This document shows positions 41,133 through 49,711 of a stretch of DNA of 64,000 nt, piece after piece. The stretch is from Caulobacter sp. NIBR1757 (GTDB lineage: Bacteria; Pseudomonadota; Alphaproteobacteria; Caulobacterales; Caulobacteraceae), in NCBI RefSeq assembly GCF_027912495.1, contig NZ_CP115463.1, forward strand, positions 2,069,501-2,133,500, read 5' to 3'. The notes below the pieces were generated by a model. That model was not told the origin of the DNA. It did not search any database and saw only the letters and a list, made by a program, of their open reading frames with translations. Position 1 is the stretch's first letter. The number at the start of each line of letters is the position of its first letter. Made by a program: the position numbers and the translations under genes.

Positions 41133-41788
41133 CCTCTTCCACCGCGTCCACCCGCCGCCTGACCGTGCGGAGCATCCTGGTCTGCCTGGGCCTCATCTTC
41201 GGCGGAGCCCTGGGGTTCGGCGTCGGCAAGCTCATGAAGTCCGGCGTCATCGATGTCTCGTCGATGAGCTGGTCCGACGAAGCCGCCGGGGTGATCGCCG
41301 TCGCCCTGATGGCGCTCGGCCTGATCATCGGCCTCGTCAGCCTCAATCGCCGCGCCGCCGGCCGGATGATGGATCCCGAAGGCGAACGGCCGGCGACGGT
41401 CGGTCAGGCCTCCTTCTATCGGCAGCAGGGACTGGTGCTCTTCCTGGCCGGCGCGATGATGGCCGCGCCGGTTGTCGCCGTGGCGGTATTCGACCCGTTG
41501 CCGTTCCCGATCGCCTCGGCGGTCATGCTGGCCGTCGTCGCCGCCTTTTTGGCCCAGACGGCCTACAACCTGCTGGTCTGGCGCCGGGCCGACGAGCTGA
41601 TGCGCCAGACCATCTCCCAGACCGGCGCCGTCTGCTTCTGGGTCCTGCAGGGCCTGCTGTTCCTCTGGGCGGCGGCGGAGAAGCTCAACCTCGCGCCCGC
41701 CCTGTCGGCCTGGGACATGATGACCATCATGATGGGCTTCTACCTGATCGTTTCCTCGGCGATGTCGATGCGCCGCGGCCTTGCCTGA
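41129..41788 (+). CDS. Six-helix membrane protein of the XRE operon (3)
   Basis: A 219-aa inner-membrane protein with six predicted helices (SILVCLGLIFGGALGFGVG, VIAVALMALGLIIGLVSL, GLVLFLAGAMMAAPVVAVAV, IASAVMLAVVAAFLAQTAY, VCFWVLQGLLFLWAAAE, MTIMMGFYLIVSSAMSM). No family recognised. Overlaps the regulator by ATGA and is the last gene of the operon; the next gene starts 33 bp later. Confidence 0.7.
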   Translation: MTSSTASTRRLTVRSILVCLGLIFGGALGFGVGKLMKSGVIDVSSMSWSDEAAGVIAVALMALGLIIGLVSLNRRAAGRMMDPEGERPATVGQASFYRQQGLVLFLAGAMMAAPVVAVAVFDPLPFPIASAVMLAVVAAFLAQTAYNLLVWRRADELMRQTISQTGAVCFWVLQGLLFLWAAAEKLNLAPALSAWDMMTIMMGFYLIVSSAMSMRRGLA

Positions 41789-41821
41789 CCTTTTGACACC
41801 TCCCCGTAGGATTTCCCCGCC

Positions 41822-42691
41822 ATGCTGCTCAAGACCATGCGCCTGCTCACCGTCATCCTGGCCTTCCTGGCCCCCGGTTTGGCCCATGCCGCCCAGCCGA
41901 CCCGCTTCACTGTCGAGGTGCGCGGCAAGGGGCCGGATGTCATCCTGATCCCCGGGCTGGCCTCAAGCCGCGCTGTCTGGGAGCCGACAGCAAAGGCTCT
42001 CGAGGGACGCTATAGGCTGCACATCGTTCAGGTGAACGGCTTTGCCGGCAGTCCGGCCGGGGCCAACGCCCAGGGGCCGATTGTCGATGGCATGGTCGAG
42101 GAACTGGCGGCCTATGTCGCGGACAACAAGCTCGACCGTCCGGCCGTCATCGGCCATTCGATGGGCGGCTTCACCGGCCTGGCTCTGGCTCGCCGCCATC
42201 CCGAAAGCCTCGGCCGGCTGATGGTCGTCGACGCCTTTCCCTTCTTCAGCATCCTGATCCAGGCCAAGGACGCCGCCGCCGCTGAGCCGGTCGCGGCCCG
42301 GACCCGCGCCAACTTCGCGACCCTGAGCGACGAGGATCTGCTGAAGGTCCAGACCCGCACCATGAAGACGCTGGTCAAGAATGAGCAGGGCCAGAAGGAC
42401 GCCGTCGCCTGGTCGATGGCCAGCGACCGCCAGGTGGTCGGCCAGGTGACCTATGAGGTGATGACCTCGGACCTGCGCGGCGAACTGGCCGCCATCACCA
42501 CCCCGGTCACCGTGCTCTACGCCAAGGACGCCAGCATGGGGTTCGTCGGCGCCATCATCGGCGGCGTCTACAAGGACAACTACGCCGCCCTGAAGGGGGT
42601 CAAGGTCATCGAGATCGACAATTCCCTGCACTTCATCATGCTCGATCAACCCGAGGCTTTCCTCGGCGAAGTCGAGACCTTCCTGAAATAA
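41822..42691 (+). CDS. Exported alpha/beta-fold hydrolase
   Basis: A 289-aa protein with a signal peptide (LLTVILAFLAPGLAHAA). The nucleophile elbow is GHSMGG (about residues 113-118), the oxyanion residues follow strand 3 (LIPGLASSRAVWE), and the catalytic His is in DNSLHFIMLDQPEAF. Typical alpha/beta hydrolase; esterase, lipase or lactonase activity is possible. It precedes the TraB/GumN gene by 30 bp, in the same direction. Confidence 0.9.
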   Translation: MLLKTMRLLTVILAFLAPGLAHAAQPTRFTVEVRGKGPDVILIPGLASSRAVWEPTAKALEGRYRLHIVQVNGFAGSPAGANAQGPIVDGMVEELAAYVADNKLDRPAVIGHSMGGFTGLALARRHPESLGRLMVVDAFPFFSILIQAKDAAAAEPVAARTRANFATLSDEDLLKVQTRTMKTLVKNEQGQKDAVAWSMASDRQVVGQVTYEVMTSDLRGELAAITTPVTVLYAKDASMGFVGAIIGGVYKDNYAALKGVKVIEIDNSLHFIMLDQPEAFLGEVETFLK

Positions 42692-42721
42692 CTTCACACC
42701 CCAGACAGAGTGGAAAGCTTC

Positions 42722-43639
42722 ATGTTCAAGCCCCTGCGGACCGCAAAGGTCCTGGCCGTCAGCGCCGTCGCCCTGCTCGGCATCGCCTGTTCCAGCGCCA
42801 CGGCCGCGCCCCCCGTCGTCGCCGCCCCGCCGCAGGCTCCTGGCCCCGCCATGTGGGTCATCCGCGACGCGGATTCGACCATCTACCTGTTCGGCACCGT
42901 CCATCTGCTGCGGCCGGAAACCAAGTGGCGGACGCCGAAGTTCGAGGCGGCGCTCGCCTCGGCCGACGAGCTGTGGTTCGAGATCACCGACGGCGACGAC
43001 GCCGCCAACATGCAGTCGCTGGTCATGAGCCTGGGCGTCGACCAGGCCAACCCGCTGTCCAAGAAGCTGACGCCCGAACAGTTCGCCCGCCTCAAGGGCG
43101 CCTCCGAGAAGGTCGGTCTCCCGATCGCCGGCGTCGAGATGATGAAGCCCTGGCTGGCGGCCGTCACCCTGTCGGTGCTGACCATGGTGAAGTCCGGCTT
43201 CGATCCCAATTCGGGCGTCGACAGCATCATCAAGAAGGGCGGCGAGGAGGCCAAGAAGCCTCTCAAGGCCTTCGAGACCTCCGAACAGCAGCTGCGGTTC
43301 TTCGACAGCCTGCCGGTCGAGATGCAGGTCGAGTTCCTGATGAGCAGCATCGACGAGCTGGACGAGAGCGCCGACATGCTTGACGGCCTGGTCAAGCATT
43401 GGGCGGTCGGCGACATCGCCGCCCTGGAGACCGACCTGGTCTCCGACATGAAGGGCGAGTACCCGGACCTCTACAAGGTCCTGCTGGTCGACCGGAACGC
43501 CGCCTGGGCCAAGGTTCTGGCCGAGCGCCTGAAGGGCAGCGGCGTCAGCTTTGTCTCGGTCGGCTCGGCCCACCTGATCGGCAATGACAGCGTGCAGACC
43601 TTCCTGGCCAAGGAAGGCGTCAAGGCGGAGCGCTACTAG
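42722..43639 (+). CDS. TraB/GumN family exported protein
   Basis: A 305-aa protein with an export signal (VLAVSAVALLGIACSSATA); the cysteine could be a lipoprotein site but the lipobox is not canonical. The family motif GTVHLLRPETKWR and the C-terminal VSVGSAHLIGNDSV are clear TraB/GumN marks, suggesting a metalloprotease-like fold. ATG 42722 was preferred over GTG 42710. Its stop shares CTAG with the convergent gene. Confidence 0.85.
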   Translation: MFKPLRTAKVLAVSAVALLGIACSSATAAPPVVAAPPQAPGPAMWVIRDADSTIYLFGTVHLLRPETKWRTPKFEAALASADELWFEITDGDDAANMQSLVMSLGVDQANPLSKKLTPEQFARLKGASEKVGLPIAGVEMMKPWLAAVTLSVLTMVKSGFDPNSGVDSIIKKGGEEAKKPLKAFETSEQQLRFFDSLPVEMQVEFLMSSIDELDESADMLDGLVKHWAVGDIAALETDLVSDMKGEYPDLYKVLLVDRNAAWAKVLAERLKGSGVSFVSVGSAHLIGNDSVQTFLAKEGVKAERY

Positions 43640-45471
43640 GCGGTCAGCAGGGCCGTCAGCGGTTCGGGATGTGAGTAATAGGGGAACAGTCCGGCGCCGG
43701 GCAGTTCCCCGAAGCTCACGCCGGGCAGGTGACCGTAGACATCCTGGAGGCCGGGCATCGGCATCTCCGGAAACTCGATGACCCGCCAGCTGGCGCCGCC
43801 GACGACCTGTGGCGGCGTCCAGCCGCGGGCGAACAGGACCTGTTCGACGGCGAAGCCGCGGATGGTCCGCGCCGACATCGCCTGGCAATCGCGGATCACG
43901 CTGGTCAGCACCGTCGGTTCCTCGACGATCAGCCGGTCGGCCTCGATCGTCTGGGACGAGCGCAGGACGGTCTCGCGCAGCAGGCTGGTGCTGTTCTGGC
44001 GGCGCATCAACTCGGCGATCAGGCCGATGAGGTCGGGCTGGGAATAGAACAGCCGCTTCACCGCCCCCGTGACCGTATTGACCGCCCGCACATGGTCGGC
44101 GCCCGAGGCGTTGGGCCGCAGCAGCACCCCGTCCAGCACCTTGTCGGGATAGCGGGCGGCGAAGGCCAGGGCGGCGGCGGTGGCGTCATCGCGGGCCGCG
44201 ATGCGAACCTGGCCAAGGCGCAGGGCGCCCAGAATATCGGCCATGTCGTCGGCGCAGGTGGTCAGATAGTCGCCCCGGTTCAGCTCGGTCAGGCCAAATC
44301 CCGGCCGCTGCGGCACGATCGGCCGCCAGCCCCTGGCATGCATCATCGCCACGAACGTCGGCGGCAGAGTGCGCCCGGTAATCGAGCCGTGCAGGATCAG
44401 GATCGGCCGCGACCCGCGCGGCCCATAGTCCCAGAAGGCGACCTGGCGCTCATCCCGGGTCTGGATGACCCGCAGCCGGCCCGACAGGCTCTCCGGCTGC
44501 AGCGCCGTCTCGGCCCCGTGGGTCATGGTCACCAGGGCGCCGGCCTCGGTGACGATGCGCACCAGGTCCCGGGCCCGGCCGACGCCGGCCTTGGCGTAGA
44601 GCGCCTTCAACTGGCCGCGGATCGTCGCCTCGCGCACGCCCAGCCTGGCGGCGATCTCGGGCGCGCTCAGCCCTTCGGCCGTCAGCGCCCCGACCCGCGC
44701 CTCGGCTGGCGTTGCGCCCAGCACCTTGGCCATCAGCGGCTTGAGGTCCGGCTCCAGGAAGATGTCGCCGCACATCAGGGTCATCAGCCGGCGGACGATG
44801 TCGCTGGTCCGCTTGACCCCGAGCCGCTTCTTGATCTTGCCCAGCGCCTCACGCGCCGTCTCGTAGCCGACCCCAATCCGTTCGGCGGCCACCTGCACCG
44901 TCGGCGCATCCAGCATCGCCTCGGCCAGCCGCGACTCCAGCGGCGTCAGCCCCAGCATGCCCGCCGCCTCCAGGGCGAGCGACTTGTCCCGCGAGGGGGC
45001 GAAGCAGATCAGCACGATGCGCTTGGCGCCGGCCAGGGCGATGTCCCGCACCTCGGCCGGCGCCGGCCAGTTGGCGATCGCCTCGGGTCCGGCGGCGCAG
45101 ACGGCCATGGCGGCGCCCTCCACGCCATCGACCAGTCCCGACGCCTGACCCTGCCGGGCGGCCTGATGCGCCAGTCGGCGAAGGGCCGGATTGTCCCCGG
45201 GGGCGCCGAGCCAGTCCCGGAACCGACTGTCCGCGTAATGGCAACGATGATCCAACCCGACCACGGCCATGCCAAAGCCGGCCCGCGGCGCCAGGCTGGT
45301 AAAGGCGGAAGCGTTGACCACCGCCGCCATCTGCAGCGCCTCGGCGAGGGCTTCCGGATCGCGGTCGGCTGTGGTGTGCAACAGCTGCCAACTGTCGATC
45401 GTGGCCCTGCTGACGTCACCGGTGGCGTACCGGTCGAGCAGGCCGGGCGCGGTCTCTACGCTGTCAAACAC
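43636..45471 (-). CDS. Double LuxR-type HTH regulator fused to a degenerate alpha/beta hydrolase
   Basis: A 611-aa protein. Residues about 60-165 look PAS-like (GFGMAVVGLDHRCHYADSRFRDWLG). Two LuxR-type HTH domains follow: 172-232 (LTPLESRLAEAML ... IGVGYETAREALGKIKKRLGV) and 250-311 (ATPAEARVGALTAEGLSAPEIAARLG). Residues 340-611 form an alpha/beta hydrolase (ILILHGSITGR, PQRPGFGLTE). At the nucleophile elbow the usual GxSxG is ARDDA (426-430), the acid position lacks Asp, and GAGH reads GAGL, so catalysis is probably lost and the domain may sense a ligand. The start is GTG 45471. Acts as a cytoplasmic regulator by inference. Confidence 0.8.
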   Translation of the reverse strand: MFDSVETAPGLLDRYATGDVSRATIDSWQLLHTTADRDPEALAEALQMAAVVNASAFTSLAPRAGFGMAVVGLDHRCHYADSRFRDWLGAPGDNPALRRLAHQAARQGQASGLVDGVEGAAMAVCAAGPEAIANWPAPAEVRDIALAGAKRIVLICFAPSRDKSLALEAAGMLGLTPLESRLAEAMLDAPTVQVAAERIGVGYETAREALGKIKKRLGVKRTSDIVRRLMTLMCGDIFLEPDLKPLMAKVLGATPAEARVGALTAEGLSAPEIAARLGVREATIRGQLKALYAKAGVGRARDLVRIVTEAGALVTMTHGAETALQPESLSGRLRVIQTRDERQVAFWDYGPRGSRPILILHGSITGRTLPPTFVAMMHARGWRPIVPQRPGFGLTELNRGDYLTTCADDMADILGALRLGQVRIAARDDATAAALAFAARYPDKVLDGVLLRPNASGADHVRAVNTVTGAVKRLFYSQPDLIGLIAELMRRQNSTSLLRETVLRSSQTIEADRLIVEEPTVLTSVIRDCQAMSARTIRGFAVEQVLFARGWTPPQVVGGASWRVIEFPEMPMPGLQDVYGHLPGVSFGELPGAGLFPYYSHPEPLTALLTA

Positions 45472-45527
45472 GACTCTAGGCTTCCCGACAGGTCCCTCGG
45501 GCCTATGCCTAACATGGGTACTCGATA

Positions 45528-46127
45528 TCAGGCCACTGTTTCGCGCAGGTAGATCGACCGCTTGGGGCTGGTCATCACCCGCTGCAGCATGGGCTCGAAG
45601 GCCTCCAGCGGCATCGACTCGAAGTTCGGATCGAAGGCTTCCTGGTCGAACAGGTGGCAGAACTGGGCGGTGTATTCGAAGTCCGGATGACCGCGGTACT
45701 GATCGCGCATGTTCCGGTCCAGGCCCAGGTGATGGAAGAAGTAATAGCCTTGGAAAATCGCGTGGTTGGCGACCATCCAGTGGTTCCGCTCGGAGACGAA
45801 CGGCTGGACGATGGCGGCGGCGACGTCGGCGTGATTGCGCGGGCCCAGGGTGTCGCCGATGTCGTGGAGGAGGGCGCAGACGACGTATTCCTCGTCCATG
45901 CCGGCCTGATGGGCGCGGGTGGCCGTCTGCAGGCTGTGCTCCAGGCGGTCGATGGCGAAGCCGCCGCAGTCGCCCTTGAGCAGGTTGAGGTGGGCGATCA
46001 GCCGGTCCGGCAGGCCGCGCCCGAACTCGGCGGCGGCCTTGGAGATGTTCAACCAGTCCTCCTGGGTGCCATCGACCATGGCGTGGAACTTGGCCTGCGC
46101 TTCGTGCCCGTGCTCGCCGTCAGCCAT
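45528..46127 (-). CDS. HD-domain protein
   Basis: A 199-aa cytoplasmic protein with an HD-type metal site: His in LEHSLQTATRAH, HD in VVCALLHDIGDTLGPRNHADVAAAI, and additional His in NHWMVANHAIFQGYYFFHHLG. HD proteins hydrolyse phosphate esters, or act as oxygenases in the MIOX/PhnZ branch; which applies here is unknown. ATG 46127 with GGAGGACAG ahead is the start. The upstream region has a perfect CAAACA/TGTTTG repeat, nearly the same as before the SDR gene at 17785-18588. Confidence 0.8.
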   Translation of the reverse strand: MADGEHGHEAQAKFHAMVDGTQEDWLNISKAAAEFGRGLPDRLIAHLNLLKGDCGGFAIDRLEHSLQTATRAHQAGMDEEYVVCALLHDIGDTLGPRNHADVAAAIVQPFVSERNHWMVANHAIFQGYYFFHHLGLDRNMRDQYRGHPDFEYTAQFCHLFDQEAFDPNFESMPLEAFEPMLQRVMTSPKRSIYLRETVA

Positions 46128-46139
46128 CGTCTGTCCTCC

Positions 46140-46153
46140 CAAACACATGTTTG
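46140..46153 (-). promoter_or_regulatory. Operator-like palindrome upstream of the HD-domain gene
   Basis: CAAACA-CA-TGTTTG, a perfect 6-bp inverted repeat with a 2-bp centre, 13 bp before the ATG. The surrounding sequence on the minus strand (CTCAAACATGTGTTTGGGAG) is nearly identical to that in front of the SDR gene (18600-18613). Confidence 0.5.
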
Positions 46154-46182
46154 AGCCATGGTGCGGGAGGGGAGAGCGGGCG

Positions 46183-46605
46183 TCAATCTCGCTGGTGTGC
46201 CGCCTTTGTTGTCCGTGCGTTCCTGTAGTCCTTCCAGGCAAGCGCGCCGCCGACCACGGCGCCAACCATTGCGCCGCCGCCAAAGAGAAAGGCCGCCAGT
46301 CCTGTGGCGAAAGACATCAGCGTTGCACAGTCGAGCGCCGGCTGCGGCTCGCAGACGGTGGCGACTTCGGCCAGATAGAAGCCGGCAACCGAAAAGACCG
46401 GCGCGAACACCAGGGGAAGGGTGATCGCCAACAAACCCTTGAAAGCCGGCACAAAGCGAACGGCGGCCCAGCTCAGGGCGCTGGTCAGCAGGAAACAGGC
46501 GGCGAAGGCCAGCAAGGCGATGATGGCGTCGCTCCTAGTCGAGTGTCCGGAGGTACTTAGCGCTGGTCTCGACGCTCGGCCAATAGGGCTTGGGCGGAAC
46601 GTCAT
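46183..46605 (-). CDS. Small multi-helix membrane protein, start uncertain
   Basis: Hydrophobic segments (IIALLAFAACFLLTSALSWAAV, LLAITLPLVFAPVFSVAGFYLA, ATGLAAFLFGGGAMVGAVVGGAL) show three to four membrane helices in 113-140 aa. ATG 46605 would overlap the preceding isomerase gene by 71 bp through codons unlike this genome's usage. TTG 46515 is possible. AGGAG at 46532-46536 lies 7 nt ahead of an ATC codon (46524), so a non-standard start cannot be excluded. It is the last gene of the sugar-catabolism cluster. Function unknown. Confidence 0.6.
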   Translation of the reverse strand: MTFRPSPIGRASRPALSTSGHSTRSDAIIALLAFAACFLLTSALSWAAVRFVPAFKGLLAITLPLVFAPVFSVAGFYLAEVATVCEPQPALDCATLMSFATGLAAFLFGGGAMVGAVVGGALAWKDYRNARTTKAAHQRD

Positions 46606-47260
46606 GCTCGACGAAGAAATGCTCCACCCCGGCGGCGCGGCCGGCGGCGATGATGGCCGGGAAGTCGAGCGTGCCGGCGCCGACGTCGGTCATGGCGCCG
46701 TCAGGCAGGGCGTCCTTGAGGTGAAGAAGCTTCACCCGGCCGGCCAACCTGTCAATCATCGCCACGGGGTCTTCGCCGCCGGTCTTCAGCCAGTAGACAT
46801 CGAGTTCGAAGAAGACGAGGTCCGGATCGGCCGTCAGCAGGATGTCGAAGGGCCGGGTTCCCTTCGAGGTGTCGAACTCGAAGTGGTGGTGGTGGTAGCA
46901 GGTGGTGAAGCCCTCGCCGGCCGCTCGCCGGGCGAAGGTTTCGATCTGGCCGACGACAGAGGGCCAGTCAGCGGTGTTCGGATCGACGAAGGGCATGACG
47001 ATGAAGCGGCAGCCCAGGGTCTTTGCCACCTCCAACACCCGCTCGGGACGGTCGGTCATGTCGGCGAGACCGATATGGACCGACGGGCAGTCGAGGGCGA
47101 TCTCGCTCATCCGGGCGGCCAGCGGGACGAAGTCCATCTCCAGCGGCGCGGCGAACTCCACCTCGTCGTAGCTTGTCGCCTTGATGCGCTCCAGCGTGCC
47201 GATCGGGTCTTCGGCGAAGGGCTTGCGCAGGGTGTAGAGCTGGAGACCGACGGGTTTCAT
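46535..47260 (-). CDS. Sugar phosphate isomerase/epimerase (xylose isomerase-like TIM barrel), 1
   Basis: A 241-aa AP-endonuclease-2-superfamily TIM barrel. MKPVGLQLYTLR begins strand 1. Metal-binding residues typical of the family are in FTTCYHHHHFEFD, FFELDVYWLKTGG and KLLHLKDA. The start overlaps the GMC oxidoreductase stop by 1 bp (TGATG), so the genes are coupled. Similar enzymes act on 3-keto sugars or ketoses; the actual substrate is not known. Confidence 0.88.
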   Translation of the reverse strand: MKPVGLQLYTLRKPFAEDPIGTLERIKATSYDEVEFAAPLEMDFVPLAARMSEIALDCPSVHIGLADMTDRPERVLEVAKTLGCRFIVMPFVDPNTADWPSVVGQIETFARRAAGEGFTTCYHHHHFEFDTSKGTRPFDILLTADPDLVFFELDVYWLKTGGEDPVAMIDRLAGRVKLLHLKDALPDGAMTDVGAGTLDFPAIIAAGRAAGVEHFFVEHDVPPKPYWPSVETSAKYLRTLD

Positions 47261-48942
47261 CACAGGGCTCCTTGTTCGAGCAGGTCGGCGGCGTGGTTGG
47301 CCGTGCGGGCCGACAGCGCCATGTAGGTGAGCGAGGGGTTCATAGAGGCGCTGGAGGCCATCACCGCGCCGTCCGAGCAGAACAGGTTCGGCACGTCGTG
47401 CGCCTGGCCCCAGCCGTTGAAGACGGAGGTTCCGGGATCGCGGCCCATGCGGGCGGTGCCCATCTCGTGGATGCGGTCGCCTGGCGGGGTCAGGTAGGCT
47501 CCGGCCTCCTGCCAAGGCGTGATGTCGGTACAGCCGGCGGCGGCCAGCATGGCGGCGGAGTCGCGGGCCGCGTCCATCATCATGGCGTACTCGTTGGCCC
47601 CGTGCTCGCAGTCGATGACCGGCAGCGGGATGCCCCAGCTGTCCACCCGCGAGGGGGTCAGGGTGACCCGGTTGCCCGGGTTGGGCAGCACCTCGCCGAA
47701 CGGGCCCAGATGCATGATCCAGACCTTCTTCGGCCGGCCTGACGCGTCGAGCTCGCCACCCTCGCGCCGCACCTTGCGGGCCCCGCCCTGGATGCCGAAG
47801 CCGCGCAGATAGGGCTTTTCCTCCTCGGTGATATTGCCATAGCGGGGGATGTAGATGCCGGTCGGCCGGTCGTTCTGCCAGGGCTGATCCTCGCAGCCGT
47901 GGAATGTGCCGACCACCTGCCCGCAGCTGACATGGTCCATCAGGTTGCGGCCGACCTGGTCGCTGCCGTTGGCCAGGCCGCGCGGGAAGGCGTCGGACCG
48001 GGAGTTCAAGAGCAGGGCGGCGGTGTTGATCGCCGAGGCGTTGAGGAAGACCAGCCGCGCCTCGTAGGTGACGCCCTGTCTGGTCAGCCGGTTGATCGCC
48101 CGCACGCCGGTGGCGCGTTTGGTCACCGGATCACAGGTCACGCTCTCGACGATGGCGTCGGTGACGATGGTCAGGTTGCCGGTCGCCCGGGCCGCCGGCA
48201 GGGTGGCGGCCAGCGAGGAGAAGTAGCTGCCGATCTGACAGCCGTGGTGGCATTTGACGTGCTGCTCACACTTCTTGCGGCCCACGTCCATCTGCGCCTT
48301 GGCGACCCGGCTGAGGTTGGCCGTGCGGCCCATGATCATCCGGCGGGTGGGGAAGGCGTCCTCGATCCGCGCCTTCACGGCCTCCTCGACGCAGTTGAAC
48401 GGGAAGGGGGGCAGAAAGTCGCCGTCCGGCAACTGCGGAATTTCGTCGTAATTGCCGCTGACCCCGGCGAAGGCCTCGACATGATCGTACCAGGGCTCCA
48501 GATCCTCGTAGCGGATCGGCCAGTCGACGCCGTGGCCATCCGCCAGATTGGATTCGAAATCCTGCGGCGCCCAGCGATAGGACTGCCGGGCCCAGGTCAG
48601 GGAGCGGCCGCCGAGGTGATAGCCGCGGATCCAGCGGTAAGGCTTTCCGGGAACGGTCTCGTAGGGATAGTCGTGGTCGCTGGCCCAGAACTTCCGGTTG
48701 GAATTGAACAGGGCGTAGGAAACCCCCTCGTAGTAGGGGTAGTGCAGCGCCTTGTCCTCGTCGGACACCTGGTCCTCGTCGGGCCGCAGCCGCAGGGCGG
48801 TGTCCTTGCTGTAGTCGGGCCCGCCGTGCTCGATATCCGGCCCGCGTTCCAGCATCAGCACCTTGAGGCCGCGCTCGCACAGCTCCTTGGCGATCCAGCC
48901 GCCGCTGATCCCCGACCCCACGACAATCGCGTCGAACGCCAT
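47260..48942 (-). CDS. GMC-family FAD-dependent oxidoreductase
   Basis: A 560-aa flavoprotein. The FAD site is VVGSGISGGWIAKELCERGLKVLMLERG; GYHLGGRSLTWARQSYR contacts the flavin; the catalytic His is in HEMGTARMG and the Asn/His partner region is MNPSLTYMALSARTA. It resembles glucoside 3-dehydrogenase and choline-dehydrogenase-like subunits. No signal peptide; the usual small Tat-exported subunit of periplasmic sugar dehydrogenases is not adjacent. In context it probably oxidises a sugar or cyclitol. Confidence 0.9.
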   Translation of the reverse strand: MAFDAIVVGSGISGGWIAKELCERGLKVLMLERGPDIEHGGPDYSKDTALRLRPDEDQVSDEDKALHYPYYEGVSYALFNSNRKFWASDHDYPYETVPGKPYRWIRGYHLGGRSLTWARQSYRWAPQDFESNLADGHGVDWPIRYEDLEPWYDHVEAFAGVSGNYDEIPQLPDGDFLPPFPFNCVEEAVKARIEDAFPTRRMIMGRTANLSRVAKAQMDVGRKKCEQHVKCHHGCQIGSYFSSLAATLPAARATGNLTIVTDAIVESVTCDPVTKRATGVRAINRLTRQGVTYEARLVFLNASAINTAALLLNSRSDAFPRGLANGSDQVGRNLMDHVSCGQVVGTFHGCEDQPWQNDRPTGIYIPRYGNITEEEKPYLRGFGIQGGARKVRREGGELDASGRPKKVWIMHLGPFGEVLPNPGNRVTLTPSRVDSWGIPLPVIDCEHGANEYAMMMDAARDSAAMLAAAGCTDITPWQEAGAYLTPPGDRIHEMGTARMGRDPGTSVFNGWGQAHDVPNLFCSDGAVMASSASMNPSLTYMALSARTANHAADLLEQGAL

Positions 48943-48952
48943 CGCATCCCCC

Positions 48953-49711
48953 TCAGGCCTGGTTGAACAGGTCTATCGCCTGCTTGAGCGCGGTGATCGG
49001 TTCGCCGCGCGGAATGAACTCGTGACCGACCCAGCGGTCGTAGCCCTGATGTTTCAGCATCCCGGCCACGCCGCGCCAGTTGATCTCCTGCCGGTCGTCC
49101 AGGTCGCGCCGGCCGGGCGCGCCGGCGGTGTGGATGTGGCCGATGATGTCGAGGTTGGCCTTGATGGTGCGGGAGAGGTCTCCCTCCATCAGCTGCATAT
49201 GATAGCCGTCGTAGAGCAGCTTGAGAGCCTGCGAGCCGACCCCGCGCGCCACGGCGGCGCCGAAGGCGGTGCGGTCGCACTGCTGGCCGGGATGATCGAC
49301 CTTGCTGTTGAGCAGCTCCATCAGCAGCTGCACCCCGGCGCTCTGCGCATGTGCGACCACCGGCGCGAGGCCCTCGACGCAGGCGGCGATGGCCCGGTCG
49401 TCACCGCCGTCGCCGATGCGGTTGCCGGCGAAGACGATGACCTGCTCGCAGCCGCCCTTGGCGGCGGCATCGATGTTCCGGCGCACTTCGCTCTGCAGGG
49501 CAGGGTGGCGAGACGGGTCGTTGAAGCCTTCCTCCAGCTTGTGGCCGGTCAGGGTGACGACCGACAGGCCGAGGTCCCGCGCCACGGGCCAGAGGTCCTC
49601 CGGCAGCATCTCGACGCCCTTGGCGCCGGCCGCCGCCGCTTGCGCCAGGAAGGCGGCGGGGTCGATCTCACGGCCCATGGTGAAGGACCACCAGGCAAAG
49701 CTCTGCCGCAT
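48953..49711 (-). CDS. Hydroxypyruvate isomerase-like TIM-barrel protein
   Basis: A 252-aa TIM barrel of the Hyi group: MRQSFAWWSF start, then LMELLNSKVDHPG with the metal-binding Glu, KLLYDGYHMQLMEGDL, IGHIHTAGAPGRRD and YDRWVGHEFIPRG. These are the usual metal-site strands of hydroxypyruvate isomerase and related ketose epimerases. It overlaps the Gfo/Idh stop by 1 bp. A role in converting an intermediate of sugar oxidation is inferred from context. Confidence 0.88.
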   Translation of the reverse strand: MRQSFAWWSFTMGREIDPAAFLAQAAAAGAKGVEMLPEDLWPVARDLGLSVVTLTGHKLEEGFNDPSRHPALQSEVRRNIDAAAKGGCEQVIVFAGNRIGDGGDDRAIAACVEGLAPVVAHAQSAGVQLLMELLNSKVDHPGQQCDRTAFGAAVARGVGSQALKLLYDGYHMQLMEGDLSRTIKANLDIIGHIHTAGAPGRRDLDDRQEINWRGVAGMLKHQGYDRWVGHEFIPRGEPITALKQAIDLFNQA

